Positions 43,383-53,051 of a stretch of DNA of 54,454 nt are shown in pieces; positions within the stretch are counted from its first letter, which is position 1; each line of letters opens with the position of its first letter. The stretch is from assembly GCA_024403715.1 (NCBI GenBank), contig JAKSRJ010000014.1:1-54454 (forward strand). The letters run 5' to 3'. Below the pieces are notes generated by a model, which saw only the letters and a list, made by a program, of their open reading frames with translations, made no database searches and was not told the origin of the DNA. The position numbers and the translations under genes were made by a program. Source of the DNA: Saccharofermentans sp. GTDB taxonomy: Bacteria > Bacillota > Clostridia > Saccharofermentanales > Saccharofermentanaceae.

Positions 43383-43417
43383 AAGGCTGAATGTACATTA
43401 GCTGTACATTCAGCCTT
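43383..43417 (-). terminator. Strong hairpin between acpP and rnc
   Basis: A 15-base-pair stem AAGGCTGAATGTACA/TGTACATTCAGCCTT (43383-43397 with 43403-43417) with a five-base loop lies 22 bases after the acpP stop and 21 bases before the rnc ATG. TTATTTATTTT follows on the minus strand. It should reduce transcription from the abundant acpP mRNA into rnc-smc-ftsY. Confidence 0.85.
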
Positions 43418-43438
43418 GAAGTAACAAATTAACTTAAA

Positions 43439-43681
43439 TTAGCCGATAGCGTTCTTGATGAACTCTACTGCATCACCAACTGTGCCAACCTTCTCTGCAA
43501 CTTCGTCTGGTACAGAGATGTCGAACTCCTGCTCCATAGCCATAACGAGCTCAACCATATCGAGGGAGTCAGCGTTCAAATCATCGATGAAGCTAGAATC
43601 CATAGAGATAGAATCCTCATCAACACCAAGCTGATCAACGATCAAACCCTTAAGCTTCTCAAAAAGTTCTTCATTAGTCAT
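43439..43681 (-). CDS. acpP: Acyl carrier protein
   Basis: Carries acyl chains on a 4'-phosphopantetheine arm in fatty-acid synthesis. 80 residues, acidic. The attachment serine is in [18 protein letters not shown] (about Ser38). A GGAGGT site precedes the ATG. The following hairpin and candidate promoter suggest a separate, highly expressed message. The usual fab/plsX neighbours are not in this window. Confidence 0.98.
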   Translation of the reverse strand: MTNEELFEKLKGLIVDQLGVDEDSISMDSSFIDDLNADSLDMVELVMAMEQEFDISVPDEVAEKVGTVGDAVEFIKNAIG

Positions 43682-43726
43682 GTTTATATACCTCCATAAA
43701 TGATTGTTGTTACAATCTACAAAACA

Positions 43727-43755
43727 CTTTTATATTAACAAGTAAAAAAAGTCAA
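43727..43755 (-). promoter_or_regulatory. Candidate promoter of acpP
   Basis: On the minus strand TTGACT (43750-43755) is followed by TAAAAG at 17 bases or TATAAA at 15 bases. The spacing is ambiguous and the -10 imperfect. No transcription terminator separates pgsA from it. Confidence 0.4.
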
Positions 43756-43771
43756 TACTATATTTGTATGA

Positions 43772-44395
43772 TTAATCCGCATCCTTGAAGTAATCAAGGT
43801 TCTTAAGCAAGTAATCCATACCTGAAATAACAGTCATCACAACTGATATAAAGAAGAGCAAATCACCAATAACTGATACAACATTTGGCTCTTCATAGAT
43901 TCCCCAATAATTAAGGCCTGCAAGCTTCATAATACTAGGTTCAAAGAGCAAATAAATGATAGCAATCATCTGTGTAGTAGTCTTAATCTTGCCAATCATC
44001 TTAGCTGCCATAACTACACCCTGCTTTGAAGCAAGAAGTCTAATGCCAGTAACCATAAATTCACGAAGAACAATGATTGCCAAAAGCCACGCTGATATTC
44101 TGCCTGTTGCAACAAACGCAATCAAAACAGCAATAACAAGCATCTTATCTGCGAGAGAATCTAAGAACTTACCAAGGTTAGTTATCATATTCATTCTTCT
44201 TGCAATCTGACCATCTAAAAAGTCAGTGATTGAAGCAATAATGAATACGAAGGCTGCAATAAGCATACCCTTATCTGCAATAAAAGCATTCCAACTATCA
44301 GGAACCCATCCATAGATTGAAATAGGCAACATGAATAGCATTGTTACTGGAATAAGAATGATTCTTAATAATGAAAGCTTATTAGGCAAATTCAT
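43772..44395 (-). CDS. pgsA: CDP-diacylglycerol--glycerol-3-phosphate 3-phosphatidyltransferase
   Basis: Makes phosphatidylglycerol phosphate, the first committed step to phosphatidylglycerol and cardiolipin. 207 residues, about five membrane segments. The start MNLPNKLSLLRIILIPVTM is typical, and the CDP-alcohol phosphotransferase signature DGQIARRMNMITNLGKFLDSLAD matches D-G-x2-A-R-x8-G-x3-D-x3-D. Its start overlaps the rimO stop by four bases, so it is coupled to the recA-recX-rimO unit. Confidence 0.97.
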   Translation of the reverse strand: MNLPNKLSLLRIILIPVTMLFMLPISIYGWVPDSWNAFIADKGMLIAAFVFIIASITDFLDGQIARRMNMITNLGKFLDSLADKMLVIAVLIAFVATGRISAWLLAIIVLREFMVTGIRLLASKQGVVMAAKMIGKIKTTTQMIAIIYLLFEPSIMKLAGLNYWGIYEEPNVVSVIGDLLFFISVVMTVISGMDYLLKNLDYFKDAD

Positions 44396-45750
44396 ACTGT
44401 CACTCCTGTTAAATCAAAATCATTGCTCTCCATAATCTTCACCAAATAGCGTCCACCTATTTCTAATTCTTCCTTAGATGCAGCTACATAGATTACTGGA
44501 TCATCATCTGGGGCTTCTCCATAACTTCTGCCCTTGTAAAAGATACCATCTTCAGCGACAGAGTCAATAACAACCATTACTTCGCTTCCAATTCTTCTAT
44601 CGGAAGATCGCTGAGAGATTTCTCTTTGAACATCATAAACAATCTCAACACGCTTTGCTTTTGTCTCTTCATCAACTTGATTAGGCATATCAAAAGCAGG
44701 AGTATTCTCCTCTGGTGAATAGGCAAAACAACCTAATCGATCGAATTTCCACTTCTTTATATTCTCAATAAGCGTATTAAAGTCTTCCTCTGTCTCGCCA
44801 GGAAAACCAACGAGCACTGTCGATCTTAAAACAATATCCGGTATTTCACTTCGAATCATCTCGAGTTTCTTAGTTATAACATCAGCAGTATCGTGACGCT
44901 TCATCGCCTTTAAAATCTTGTCACATCCATGCTGAATAGGAATATCCAAGTAATGTGCAACCTTAGGATTATTCTTCATAACAGAAATCAAGTCTTCGTC
45001 TATTCCATCCATATATCCATATAGAACACGAATAACTTCAATACCATCAATCTCAGATATTTTATTAATTAGTTCAGGGAGCATTCTCTTTTTATAAAGC
45101 TCAATACCATAATTTGTAGTATCCTGAGCAGTAAGGACGATTTCCTTAAACCCCTTAGAAGCAAGATTCTTCGCTTCTTCCAAAATATCTTCCATAGGTC
45201 TAGAAATGAATTTTCCACGAATAAGAGGTATAGCGCAAAAAGAACAACGATGAACACATCCTTCTGCTATCTTAAGCCAAGCATATCCTTCAGTAGAAAC
45301 ATCTCTATCATTAAGCAAATGAGTAAGACCACCAACACCATCAGCAAACCTATTACTCTTCAATTCACCTTCAAACAATGAGTCTACACATTCTACTATA
45401 CGACCATACTCCGAAGTACCCAAAACCATATCTACTTCAGGCATCTGCCTTAAAATATCATCTGGATATCTCTGAGATAGACATCCCGTGACAATGATGT
45501 GCTTCACCTTATTAGAACCATTAAATCCACACTTTAAATCACCAGCTTTAAGGATAGCATCTATACCTTCCTTCTTAGCTGATTCAATAAAACCACATGT
45601 ATTAATTACAATAACATCACTATCGTCTGGATTATTACTAATCTTATAACCAGCAGTTCTTAGATTAGTAGACATACATTCTGCATCTACAAGATTCTTA
45701 GAACAGCCTAGAGCAATTAAAGATACACTAATATCGCTTCTATTAATCAT
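44392..45750 (-). CDS. rimO: Ribosomal protein S12 methylthiotransferase
   Basis: Radical-SAM enzyme adding a methylthio group to the conserved Asp of ribosomal protein S12. 452 residues. The N-terminal UPF0004 domain has cluster cysteines in GCSKNLVDAE, NTCGFIESAKKEGID and GCLSQRY. The radical-SAM CxxxCxxC is CVHRCSFC (about 165-172), with the family-specific RGKFISRPMEDI block after it. A C-terminal TRAM domain starts near GSEVMVVIDS. The S12-type RimO is favoured over MiaB by ISVSLIALGCSKNLVD and PLIRGK. It overlaps recX by eight bases. Confidence 0.96.
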   Translation of the reverse strand: MINRSDISVSLIALGCSKNLVDAECMSTNLRTAGYKISNNPDDSDVIVINTCGFIESAKKEGIDAILKAGDLKCGFNGSNKVKHIIVTGCLSQRYPDDILRQMPEVDMVLGTSEYGRIVECVDSLFEGELKSNRFADGVGGLTHLLNDRDVSTEGYAWLKIAEGCVHRCSFCAIPLIRGKFISRPMEDILEEAKNLASKGFKEIVLTAQDTTNYGIELYKKRMLPELINKISEIDGIEVIRVLYGYMDGIDEDLISVMKNNPKVAHYLDIPIQHGCDKILKAMKRHDTADVITKKLEMIRSEIPDIVLRSTVLVGFPGETEEDFNTLIENIKKWKFDRLGCFAYSPEENTPAFDMPNQVDEETKAKRVEIVYDVQREISQRSSDRRIGSEVMVVIDSVAEDGIFYKGRSYGEAPDDDPVIYVAASKEELEIGGRYLVKIMESNDFDLTGVTV

Positions 45751-46237
45751 TCATAACCTTCTTGAGCCATAGTCTAAAAGCAGACCTAGAAGTCTCCATT
45801 CCAAATCCCCTTTTGGCAGCCACTTTTTGAAGTTCAAGCGATATTTTATCTATATCATCACCTTCATCAATAAATGGCTTAATGCTCAAGTAAAGATTAA
45901 AGCACAAATCAACATCTTCTTCCACCTCAGAAAGTAATATGTCAATTGAAGCACGGTTAATACCAGCAGCCATTAATCGTTGATAAAGCATTGCGTGACT
46001 TTCCTGCTTCTTACCAGAACGAGAGAGCAGGACTTTACGCCCTGCTCTACAATCGTCAATATACTCGCGCTTAACAAGACACTTTACCGCTTCATCACAG
46101 ACACTAGATTCGAATCCCTTATGTCTTAAGTATTCACGAATCTTACCCGATGAATAGACTCCAATACCGATGTGTCTGATTCCACAAGTTTGTGCGTCAC
46201 TTACAGATGATAAATTGTAAACTGGTGTCTTAGCCAT
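45743..46237 (-). CDS. recX: Regulatory protein RecX
   Basis: Modulates RecA filaments. 164 residues with the repeated three-helix RecX pattern, including IREYLRHKGFESSVCDEAVKCLVKREYIDD and a C-terminal RGFGMETSRSAFRLW block. Its start overlaps the recA stop by one base (TAATG), the usual recA-recX coupling. The family is weakly conserved, so context carries much of the call. Confidence 0.88.
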   Translation of the reverse strand: MAKTPVYNLSSVSDAQTCGIRHIGIGVYSSGKIREYLRHKGFESSVCDEAVKCLVKREYIDDCRAGRKVLLSRSGKKQESHAMLYQRLMAAGINRASIDILLSEVEEDVDLCFNLYLSIKPFIDEGDDIDKISLELQKVAAKRGFGMETSRSAFRLWLKKVMND

Positions 46238-47358
46238 TACATATCAATTCCAAGGATATCATCATCACCATCATCCTCTGGGATATCAATATCAGTATCA
46301 ACATCTTCAGCTAAAAAATCTGCTGGCTTGTAAGAATCTCTGACAAGTTGTTCAATCTCATCGCATACATCAGGATGATCGATTAAATAAAGTCGAGCAT
46401 TCTCCTTGCCCTGGCCAATCTTCTGTCCCTTATAAGCAAACCATGCACCACTCTTATCAATGATGTTGTTATCTACAGCCAAGTCGATAAGACCACCCTC
46501 CTTGGAGATACCCTGACCATAAAGGATATCAAATTCAGCTTCCTTAAATGGTGGCGCTACCTTATTCTTAACAATCTTTACTCGTACATGGTTACCGATT
46601 ACATCTGTACCATTCTTCAAAGTCTCAGTCTTACGAACATCAAGTCTGACTGAAGAATAGAACTTCAATGCTCTACCACCTGTAGTTGTCTCTGGATTAC
46701 CAAACATAACACCAATCTTCTCACGAAGCTGGTTAATAAAAATACAAACTGTACCAGACTTAGCAATAATACCTGTGAGCTTACGTAGTCCTTGGCTCAT
46801 AAGTCTAGCCTGAAGACCTACATGAGAATCACCCATCTCACCTTCAATCTCTGCTCTAGGCACTAGTGCAGCTACTGAGTCAATTACGATTACATCAATA
46901 CATCCGGATCTTACAAGTGTCTCAGTAATATCTAATGCCTGTTCACCGTTATCAGGCTGAGACAAAAGAAGATTATCAACATCAACTCCGATATTACCAG
47001 CATAAACTGGATCTAATGCGTGCTCTGCATCTATAAAAGCACATGTTCCACCAAGCTTCTGTGCTTCAGCTACACAGTGCAATGCTACTGTTGTCTTACC
47101 TGATGACTCAGGACCATATATCTCAATGATTCGTCCGCGTGGAAGACCTCCAACACCAAGTGCTATATCAAGGTTAATAGAACCTGTGGAAATAGTGTCA
47201 ATCTCTACCTTATCCTGCTCGCCAAGTCTCATGACTGAGCCCTTACCAAACTGCTTCTCAATTTGAGACATAGCAGCTTCTAAAGCCTTCTTACGTGCAT
47301 CCTGATCTTCTGATGATATTGCCTGAACCTGACCCTTAGTTGATTTACTCTTAGCCAT
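46237..47358 (-). CDS. recA: Recombinase RecA
   Basis: Catalyses homologous pairing and strand exchange and triggers LexA self-cleavage in the SOS response. 373 residues. Motifs: [15 protein letters not shown], Walker [36 protein letters not shown], Walker [24 protein letters not shown]2 region [30 protein letters not shown], and an acidic C-terminal tail ending [23 protein letters not shown] precedes the start. A near-consensus promoter and a LexA-like box lie upstream. Confidence 0.99.
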   Translation of the reverse strand: MAKSKSTKGQVQAISSEDQDARKKALEAAMSQIEKQFGKGSVMRLGEQDKVEIDTISTGSINLDIALGVGGLPRGRIIEIYGPESSGKTTVALHCVAEAQKLGGTCAFIDAEHALDPVYAGNIGVDVDNLLLSQPDNGEQALDITETLVRSGCIDVIVIDSVAALVPRAEIEGEMGDSHVGLQARLMSQGLRKLTGIIAKSGTVCIFINQLREKIGVMFGNPETTTGGRALKFYSSVRLDVRKTETLKNGTDVIGNHVRVKIVKNKVAPPFKEAEFDILYGQGISKEGGLIDLAVDNNIIDKSGAWFAYKGQKIGQGKENARLYLIDHPDVCDEIEQLVRDSYKPADFLAEDVDTDIDIPEDDGDDDILGIDM

Positions 47359-47375
47359 GTCATTTCCTCCGTAGT

Positions 47376-47387
47376 AAACATTTGTTT
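47376..47387. promoter_or_regulatory. Candidate LexA (SOS) operator of recA
   Basis: The palindrome AAACAAATGTTT (minus strand), extended to CAAACAAATGTTTA, agrees with the Bacillus-type SOS box CGAACRNRYGTTYC at 12 of 14 positions. It lies about 10-20 bases downstream of the predicted transcription start, suitable for repression. Confidence 0.65.
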
Positions 47388-47403
47388 GTTTTTATCTGAA
47401 AAC

Positions 47404-47432
47404 ATTCTACGAATAAAATAGCACAATGTCAA
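47404..47432 (-). promoter_or_regulatory. Promoter of recA-recX-rimO-pgsA
   Basis: Perfect TTGACA (47427-47432), 17-base spacer, TAGAAT (47404-47409). The leader would be about 38 bases and include the LexA-like box and the GGAGG site. Confidence 0.9.
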
Positions 47433-47443
47433 CGGTTTGAAAG

Positions 47444-47480
47444 CGACAAAAGAACAAAAAATCCGACAAACAGCGACAAA
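47444..47480. repeat. Three helically phased CGACAAA direct repeats upstream of the recA promoter
   Basis: CGACAAA occurs at 47444-47450, 47464-47470 and 47474-47480, so starts are 20 and 10 bases apart, on one face of the helix. The nearest copy ends 12 bases upstream of the -35. Function unknown. Confidence 0.5.
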
Positions 47481-47501
47481 GTCCAATTACTTGGACTTTG
47501 T
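47476..47501 (-). terminator. Hairpin at the murJ 3' end, probable weak terminator
   Basis: ACAAAGTCCAA (47476-47486) pairs perfectly with TTGGACTTTGT (47491-47501) around a four-base loop that contains the murJ stop codon. A T run (TTTTTT) comes only about a dozen bases after the stem on the minus strand, so termination efficiency is doubtful; it may protect the mRNA end. Confidence 0.5.
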
Positions 47502-49073
47502 GATTTTGGTTACAACTTGATTAATCCATATATTGGCTTCAGGCATCTTCATCAATAACGCCATTGCAAAGTAAACAATTACTGCAACTACGCCCTTAAT
47601 TGCCAAAGACATAAGATTCATCATCTTACCGCCTCCGAGATTAATTACATTGTTCAAAATAATTAATGAAACACACATTAGTAGAACAGAAACAAAAGCC
47701 TTAACTAAGAATCCAATCATCTTTCTTGGTTTGAGATCTTTATAACTACAATAAACAATGCAAAGAATGCTCATCTGCATAATACTTGTTAGGGAGTAAG
47801 CTAGAGTTAATGCTAACGCTCCAAATCTAGGCATAAACATGCTGCAGTAAACAGGATTTGAAATCAAACCTATACAGCCAGCTACAAGAGGAACCTTGGT
47901 TTTACCAATTGCATAAAAAGCTTGATTCATAATAAATACAACCGTATGAGTAATAATAGCTATACTGTATCCGATTAATAGAGTTCCAGCTCTCTTGGCA
48001 TCGGCATCCGTATATGCTGAATTCCACTGGAAGATAGCTTTAATTACATCTGTGTTCATAATGATTATAAAGCCTGCAGATGGAATTGTTAGGAATAATG
48101 CACTCTTAAGCCTAGATGAAAGAAGCTCCGAAGCACCCTGATAATCTTTTTTACCAAAAAGCTCAGCTAAAGAAGGGAGCATTACATTACCAATTGCTAC
48201 AGCAAAAATTCCATAAGGCAACTGCCATGTAGTAGATGCATTTCGAAGAGCATATACATTACCAGCATCAGGAAGCATCATGGCAAAATAATTAAGAATT
48301 ACCATATTAATCTGAACTACAGATGCCGAGATTAATATAGGTAGCGCGCGATAAACGAGCTTATGGAAATCCTTATCCTTAGGAGCCCAAATAAACTTAA
48401 ACTGCTTGAGTTTATCAAATCCAATAATGTACTGGAACAAGAAATAAATAACAGCAGCACCCATAATGCCACATGTCGTATTCATGAGTTTGGCCTGTGT
48501 ATTTCCAGCAAAGACAATTATTGATAAAAGAACGAACGCATTATATACAGTAGGTCCAAATGCAGTAGAGGCAAATCTCTTATAGGCATTAAGAATGCCA
48601 ATACATAGAGCAGCAAGCATCATGAATATAATCTGTGGAAATAACCACTTAGATGCCATTGCAGCAAGATATGTTGTATATTCGCCGTGTTCTCCACTGT
48701 CAAAAATAGTATAAATTGACTCTGAAAACACAGTGCCAATAACACAGACAATAAATAGCAATAAAGCAAAAAATGAAACAAATATACTTACTGCACGAAT
48801 ACCTTTCTTCTCTTCACCAGAAGCTATTGAAGCTGATAAAGAAGGAGTTATCGCAGACTGAATAGAACCACCAATCAAAAGGTTATAAACTAAATCAGGT
48901 ATAGTAAAGGCTAGAGTAAAACTGTCACGGAAAACTGAATCAGAAAACTTTATTCCTACAAAAATATCTCTTAAGAAACCCGAACACTTTGAAAATACAA
49001 GGCCAACCATAACAAGCAAAGTTGCCACAGTCATACTACGAGCAGAATTATTTGTACTCTGTTTTTCAGTCAT
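47487..49073 (-). CDS. murJ: Lipid II flippase MurJ
   Basis: Flips the peptidoglycan precursor lipid II across the membrane. 528 residues with about 14 membrane segments (MVIN/MurJ family of the MOP superfamily). Recognised by the start ATLLVMVGLVFSKCSGFLRDIFVGIKFSDS, SFTLAFTIPDLVYNLLIGGSIQSAITPSLS and RALPILISASVVQINMVILNYFAM. It is the last gene of the proC-to-murJ operon and overlaps the CinA-domain gene by one base. Confidence 0.95.
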   Translation of the reverse strand: MTEKQSTNNSARSMTVATLLVMVGLVFSKCSGFLRDIFVGIKFSDSVFRDSFTLAFTIPDLVYNLLIGGSIQSAITPSLSASIASGEEKKGIRAVSIFVSFFALLLFIVCVIGTVFSESIYTIFDSGEHGEYTTYLAAMASKWLFPQIIFMMLAALCIGILNAYKRFASTAFGPTVYNAFVLLSIIVFAGNTQAKLMNTTCGIMGAAVIYFLFQYIIGFDKLKQFKFIWAPKDKDFHKLVYRALPILISASVVQINMVILNYFAMMLPDAGNVYALRNASTTWQLPYGIFAVAIGNVMLPSLAELFGKKDYQGASELLSSRLKSALFLTIPSAGFIIIMNTDVIKAIFQWNSAYTDADAKRAGTLLIGYSIAIITHTVVFIMNQAFYAIGKTKVPLVAGCIGLISNPVYCSMFMPRFGALALTLAYSLTSIMQMSILCIVYCSYKDLKPRKMIGFLVKAFVSVLLMCVSLIILNNVINLGGGKMMNLMSLAIKGVVAVIVYFAMALLMKMPEANIWINQVVTKITKSK

Positions 49074-49543
49074 TAAAGACTAGCCCTTTCCATAATAATC
49101 TCATAAGCTTTATCACGAGTTTGACGACGAACACTATCGCGATTACCATCAAAATGACACTTTACAGCATCAGAACCTAATTTATCGCACCAACCGACAT
49201 ATACTGTACCACATGGAGTTCCGTCCTCACCATCACCAGGGCCAGCATAACCTGTAACTGAAACAGCAATATCGGCGCCGCTTAATCTAAGAGCCCCCTT
49301 AGCCATAGCAACAGCACACTCATAAGAGACTGCTGTTTTCTCTTCAATTACGCTACTTGGAACTCCCAGAACATTAATCTTAACTCTGTCAGAATATGAC
49401 ACTATACTTCCGTCAAAAACCTTAGAGGCACCTGCTACATCTACAATTCCGCAAGCAGCCATTCCACCAGTAAGACTTTCAGCAAATGTACATTTAAGTC
49501 CCTTATTAGTCAGATATTCAACTAATTCGTTAGGAGTAATCAT
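49073..49543 (-). CDS. Stand-alone CinA C-terminal domain (nicotinamide-nucleotide amidohydrolase PncC type)
   Basis: 156 residues, the deamidase domain alone without the N-terminal MoaB-like domain of full CinA. Motifs: TFAESLTGGMAACGIVDVAGASKVFDGSIVSYSDRVKINVLGV, and AVSVTGYAGPGDG with the catalytic segment; GTVYVGW follows. The reaction is conversion of NMN to nicotinic acid mononucleotide in NAD recycling. It overlaps ftsK by four bases and murJ by one. Confidence 0.93.
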   Translation of the reverse strand: MITPNELVEYLTNKGLKCTFAESLTGGMAACGIVDVAGASKVFDGSIVSYSDRVKINVLGVPSSVIEEKTAVSYECAVAMAKGALRLSGADIAVSVTGYAGPGDGEDGTPCGTVYVGWCDKLGSDAVKCHFDGNRDSVRRQTRDKAYEIIMERASL

Positions 49544-52503
49544 TCTTCTGTTACTCCGCCTTTATTCTTAATCTCAAGCCAATCTGTCTCAGTAATCAAA
49601 ACTTTACGAGGCTTAGATCCTTCAAAAGGACCGATGTATCCCTTCTTCTCCATTACATCAATTAGTCTTGCAGCTCTTGGATAACCTACACCCAAACGGC
49701 GCTGCAAAATAGATACACTGGCATTCTTAGCCTGAATTACTGTCTCAACAGCTGCACTTAACAAGTCATCTCCACTACTTTCTGAGTTTCCAGAATCACT
49801 GCCACTATCAACTTTTCCAGTACCCTCACCTCTAGAGATTTTCTCAACTGTATCCTCAATATCCTTGTCATACATTGGACCGTACTTGTCCTTTAGGTAT
49901 TTAACTACAGCTTCTACTTCTCCATCAGAAACGAATGCACCTTGACCTCTGATAGCCTTAGGAGCAGATAGAGGATTATAAAGCATGTCACCTTTACCAA
50001 GAAGCTTTTCAGCGCCATACGAATCAATAATAGTTCTACTATCAACACCAGATGAAACAGCGAAAGCAATTCGTGACGGAATGTTACTCTTAATAACACC
50101 AGTGATAACATCAACAGATGGACGCTGAGTCGCAATAATCATATGCATACCAGCTGCACGAGCCATAGCAGCAAGTCGCGCAATCTGAACTTCAACTTCC
50201 TTAGCAGCTACCGCCATCAAATCAGCAAGCTCATCAATAATTATCAGAATGAGAGGTAATTTCTCCTTACCTTCCATTACCAAGCTCTCATTGCAGCCCT
50301 TAATATCTCTAACACCATATTCTGCAAATAGCTTATATCGTCTTTCCATCTCTACTACAGCCCACTTCAAAGCACCTGTAGCAATCTTCATATCAGTAAC
50401 AACAGGCATCAATAGATGAGGAATACCGTTATAGACAGAAAGCTCAACTACCTTAGGGTCTACTAAGATAAGCTTTACATCCATTGGAGATGCATTACAC
50501 ATAATACTAATGAGCATTGAGTTTACACATACAGACTTACCTGAACCTGTCGAACCAGCAACAAGCAAGTGAGGCATCTTAGACAAATCACAAAGGATTG
50601 GCTTACCAGGAATATCCTTTGCAAGCGCAACGGTCAAAGGCTTATCCTTTTCAGCCTTAAACTCCTTAGAATCAAGAAGTTCTCTCAAGTAAACTGCAGA
50701 TGTCTTGTCGTTAGGAATCTCAACACCTATAGCAGCCTTACCAGGAATTGGTGCTTCGATACGAACAGCTGTAGCAGCCATTGCCAAAGCAATATCATCT
50801 TCCAAAGACTTAACCTTAGATACCTTAACACCAATACCAATTGTAACCTCAAATCTAGTAATTGCTGGGCCATGAGTAATATTTACTACCTTAGCATCAG
50901 TAATTCCAAAAGTTCTTAGTGTCTCTTCTAACTGAGTAGCTTTGAATCTAAGCTTCTCTTCATCAGACTTTGTCTTCGCACTTTTATTTGTGTCTTGAGC
51001 AAGAAGACTAGTAGGAGCAGGTCTATAGTTTCTAAAATTATTAGCCTTAATGACTCTGCCTTCTCTTGCCTGAGTTGTTGATGGAACATCAGGTCCTACG
51101 GATACATTACGAGCTGCAGAAGTATCGATTACACGACCTTCAGCACGTGTATAACCTTCAGTATCATCAGAAGACTGATTAATGCCGATTTCCTTAATTA
51201 GAGGAGATTTTGCTACAGGTTGAGGTACAGGTGGTGGATTTGTATTTACCACATTAATGTGAGGTTCGCGAATTCTTCTTTCTGGAATAAAAGAAGTATA
51301 GATGTATGGATCATCTTCTCGCTCTTCTTCAACCTCGTACGGCATATCATCCTCAGGAGAATAATAACCACCAGCAATAGGTCTACTTGTTAAATCCTGT
51401 GAATAATCATTATCTATTTCTTCACCGTTAGCATATACGCCACCATTTAAATCGTAGAAATCAGCCTGCCCTTTTTGTCTTAAAAACTCAGGTTCATTTG
51501 TTTTATTAATATGATTTCTTGGCTTGGCATTTCTTGCATTAGCTCCAAATTCAAAATCAACATCTGAATCACCAATATTGCTACTAGTAGCGACTTTGTT
51601 ATTAACATATGTCAAAGAACCTGAATCAGCTGTTCCATTAACCCCATATGCAGGATCAGTCATATCAACAAATCCAGTTTTATGGTCAACTGGCAATGAC
51701 TGATTAAATGGATCATGTACGTTAGAAGAATCATCAAATATAGGAGAAGGTCCCGTTTTAACAGGTGTGTTTACAAAAGGATTTGTTGCCGTCTGTCTTG
51801 AAGGATACATGCTCTGTGGATAAGCATTCTGTGGTATCTGAACCTGTTGTCTTGGTTGCTGATAATTCTGAACAGTTCTTTTTACAGTATTAGAAGCAGC
51901 TTTTGCAGTATTCTTCACAACCTTAGCTGTAGTCTCCATAGTCTTTTTAAGAGATATATGGAAAACCATAATTATTTGGGAAGCAATAACACCAATTAAT
52001 GCAATAACAGAAACTACCTTGCCACAAATAGTATAAATTGAGGTTGCAAGTAGACCTCCTAAAAGACCACCAGATAAAACTGTCTTATCTGGTGCAGGTG
52101 CAAGAATAGAAGAATCTGAACCAGACTTCCAAAGCAAAGCAATTGCCTTGGTGGCTTTATACTTACTATCAATCTCATCAAAACTTAAATTTCTTAAGTA
52201 ATCAAAATCAGTCGTTATTACAGCAAGCATAGCTGATAAACAAACAAGAAAAATAATGACTGATCTAATACGTATTGGAGATACACCCTCTCTCTTTTCA
52301 AGAAAGAAGTCTATAGACGCATAAAATAGAAATATAGGTAAAGTAAAAGCAGCAAAGCCAATTAAGCCGCCTGTAAAAGTGTGTATAAAACTACCTAAAA
52401 CGCCTGTAACGTCTGTTGGTAGAAAATACATCAGTGTAAGTGCTATTGCACAGAAGAAAAGGATTACTCCAGTTACTTCTCTTTTACTCTCAGATTTATT
52501 CAA
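49540..52503 (-). CDS. ftsK: DNA translocase FtsK/SpoIIIE
   Basis: Hexameric motor that pumps DNA through the closing septum or into the forespore. 987 residues. Four N-terminal membrane segments (about 15-190) are followed by a long low-complexity Pro/Gln/Asn-rich linker (about 200-480). The RecA-like motor has Walker A VAGSTGSGKSVCVNSMLIS and Walker B ILIIIDELADLMAVA. The C-terminal winged-helix gamma domain (about 915-975, QAKNASVSILQRRLGVGYPRAARLIDVMEKKGYIGP) reads the polar KOPS/SRS sequences. It overlaps both neighbours by four bases. Confidence 0.97.
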   Translation of the reverse strand: MNKSESKREVTGVILFFCAIALTLMYFLPTDVTGVLGSFIHTFTGGLIGFAAFTLPIFLFYASIDFFLEKREGVSPIRIRSVIIFLVCLSAMLAVITTDFDYLRNLSFDEIDSKYKATKAIALLWKSGSDSSILAPAPDKTVLSGGLLGGLLATSIYTICGKVVSVIALIGVIASQIIMVFHISLKKTMETTAKVVKNTAKAASNTVKRTVQNYQQPRQQVQIPQNAYPQSMYPSRQTATNPFVNTPVKTGPSPIFDDSSNVHDPFNQSLPVDHKTGFVDMTDPAYGVNGTADSGSLTYVNNKVATSSNIGDSDVDFEFGANARNAKPRNHINKTNEPEFLRQKGQADFYDLNGGVYANGEEIDNDYSQDLTSRPIAGGYYSPEDDMPYEVEEEREDDPYIYTSFIPERRIREPHINVVNTNPPPVPQPVAKSPLIKEIGINQSSDDTEGYTRAEGRVIDTSAARNVSVGPDVPSTTQAREGRVIKANNFRNYRPAPTSLLAQDTNKSAKTKSDEEKLRFKATQLEETLRTFGITDAKVVNITHGPAITRFEVTIGIGVKVSKVKSLEDDIALAMAATAVRIEAPIPGKAAIGVEIPNDKTSAVYLRELLDSKEFKAEKDKPLTVALAKDIPGKPILCDLSKMPHLLVAGSTGSGKSVCVNSMLISIMCNASPMDVKLILVDPKVVELSVYNGIPHLLMPVVTDMKIATGALKWAVVEMERRYKLFAEYGVRDIKGCNESLVMEGKEKLPLILIIIDELADLMAVAAKEVEVQIARLAAMARAAGMHMIIATQRPSVDVITGVIKSNIPSRIAFAVSSGVDSRTIIDSYGAEKLLGKGDMLYNPLSAPKAIRGQGAFVSDGEVEAVVKYLKDKYGPMYDKDIEDTVEKISRGEGTGKVDSGSDSGNSESSGDDLLSAAVETVIQAKNASVSILQRRLGVGYPRAARLIDVMEKKGYIGPFEGSKPRKVLITETDWLEIKNKGGVTEE

Positions 52504-53051
52504 ATACCAAGTCTCCTTGCAGCCTTAAGAATACAAAGCTGCGTCTTGGCATCTCTTATCTCACCTGTCTCAACCATTAAGAGTAATTCCTTCAAAGGAA
52601 TCTTCTCGACATTGAGGAATTCACCATCATCGAGTTTTTGCCCTAACTGCTTAAGACCTGTAGCCATATAAAGACCAATTACTTCACTGTCGTATCCAGG
52701 AGATGCTACCATGCATCCAAGATCAACTACATCCGCAGCTTCAAAGCCCGTCTCTTCATGAAGTTCTCTTATAGCACAAACCTTAGGATCCTCGCCAATT
52801 TCTAACTTACCAGCAGGAGCCTCAAGCATAATACATTCGAAAGGACTTCTGAACTGTCTTACCATATAGCAATTCAGTTCATCATCAACAGGAAGAATGC
52901 ACGCGCCACCGTTGTGCTTAACGATTTCGCGCTTGGCAAGTCTTCCGTCAGACAAACGGACCTCCTTTATAATTGTATCAAAAACACGACCGTGAAATAT
53001 CACATCAGAGGCCTCTGTTATTTCAATTAGGTTACGATATTTATCTTCCAT
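52500..53051 (-). CDS. NUDIX hydrolase, ADP-ribose pyrophosphatase-like
   Basis: 183 residues. The Nudix box G-x5-E-x7-REUxEE-x-GU is complete in GKLEIGEDPKVCAIRELHEETGFE (about 101-124). The preceding VRQFRSPFECIMLEAPAG is typical of ADP-ribose pyrophosphatases, which cleave ADP-ribose to AMP and ribose 5-phosphate. Cytoplasmic. It overlaps ftsK by four bases and rnhA by one. Confidence 0.93.
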   Translation of the reverse strand: MEDKYRNLIEITEASDVIFHGRVFDTIIKEVRLSDGRLAKREIVKHNGGACILPVDDELNCYMVRQFRSPFECIMLEAPAGKLEIGEDPKVCAIRELHEETGFEAADVVDLGCMVASPGYDSEVIGLYMATGLKQLGQKLDDGEFLNVEKIPLKELLLMVETGEIRDAKTQLCILKAARRLGI

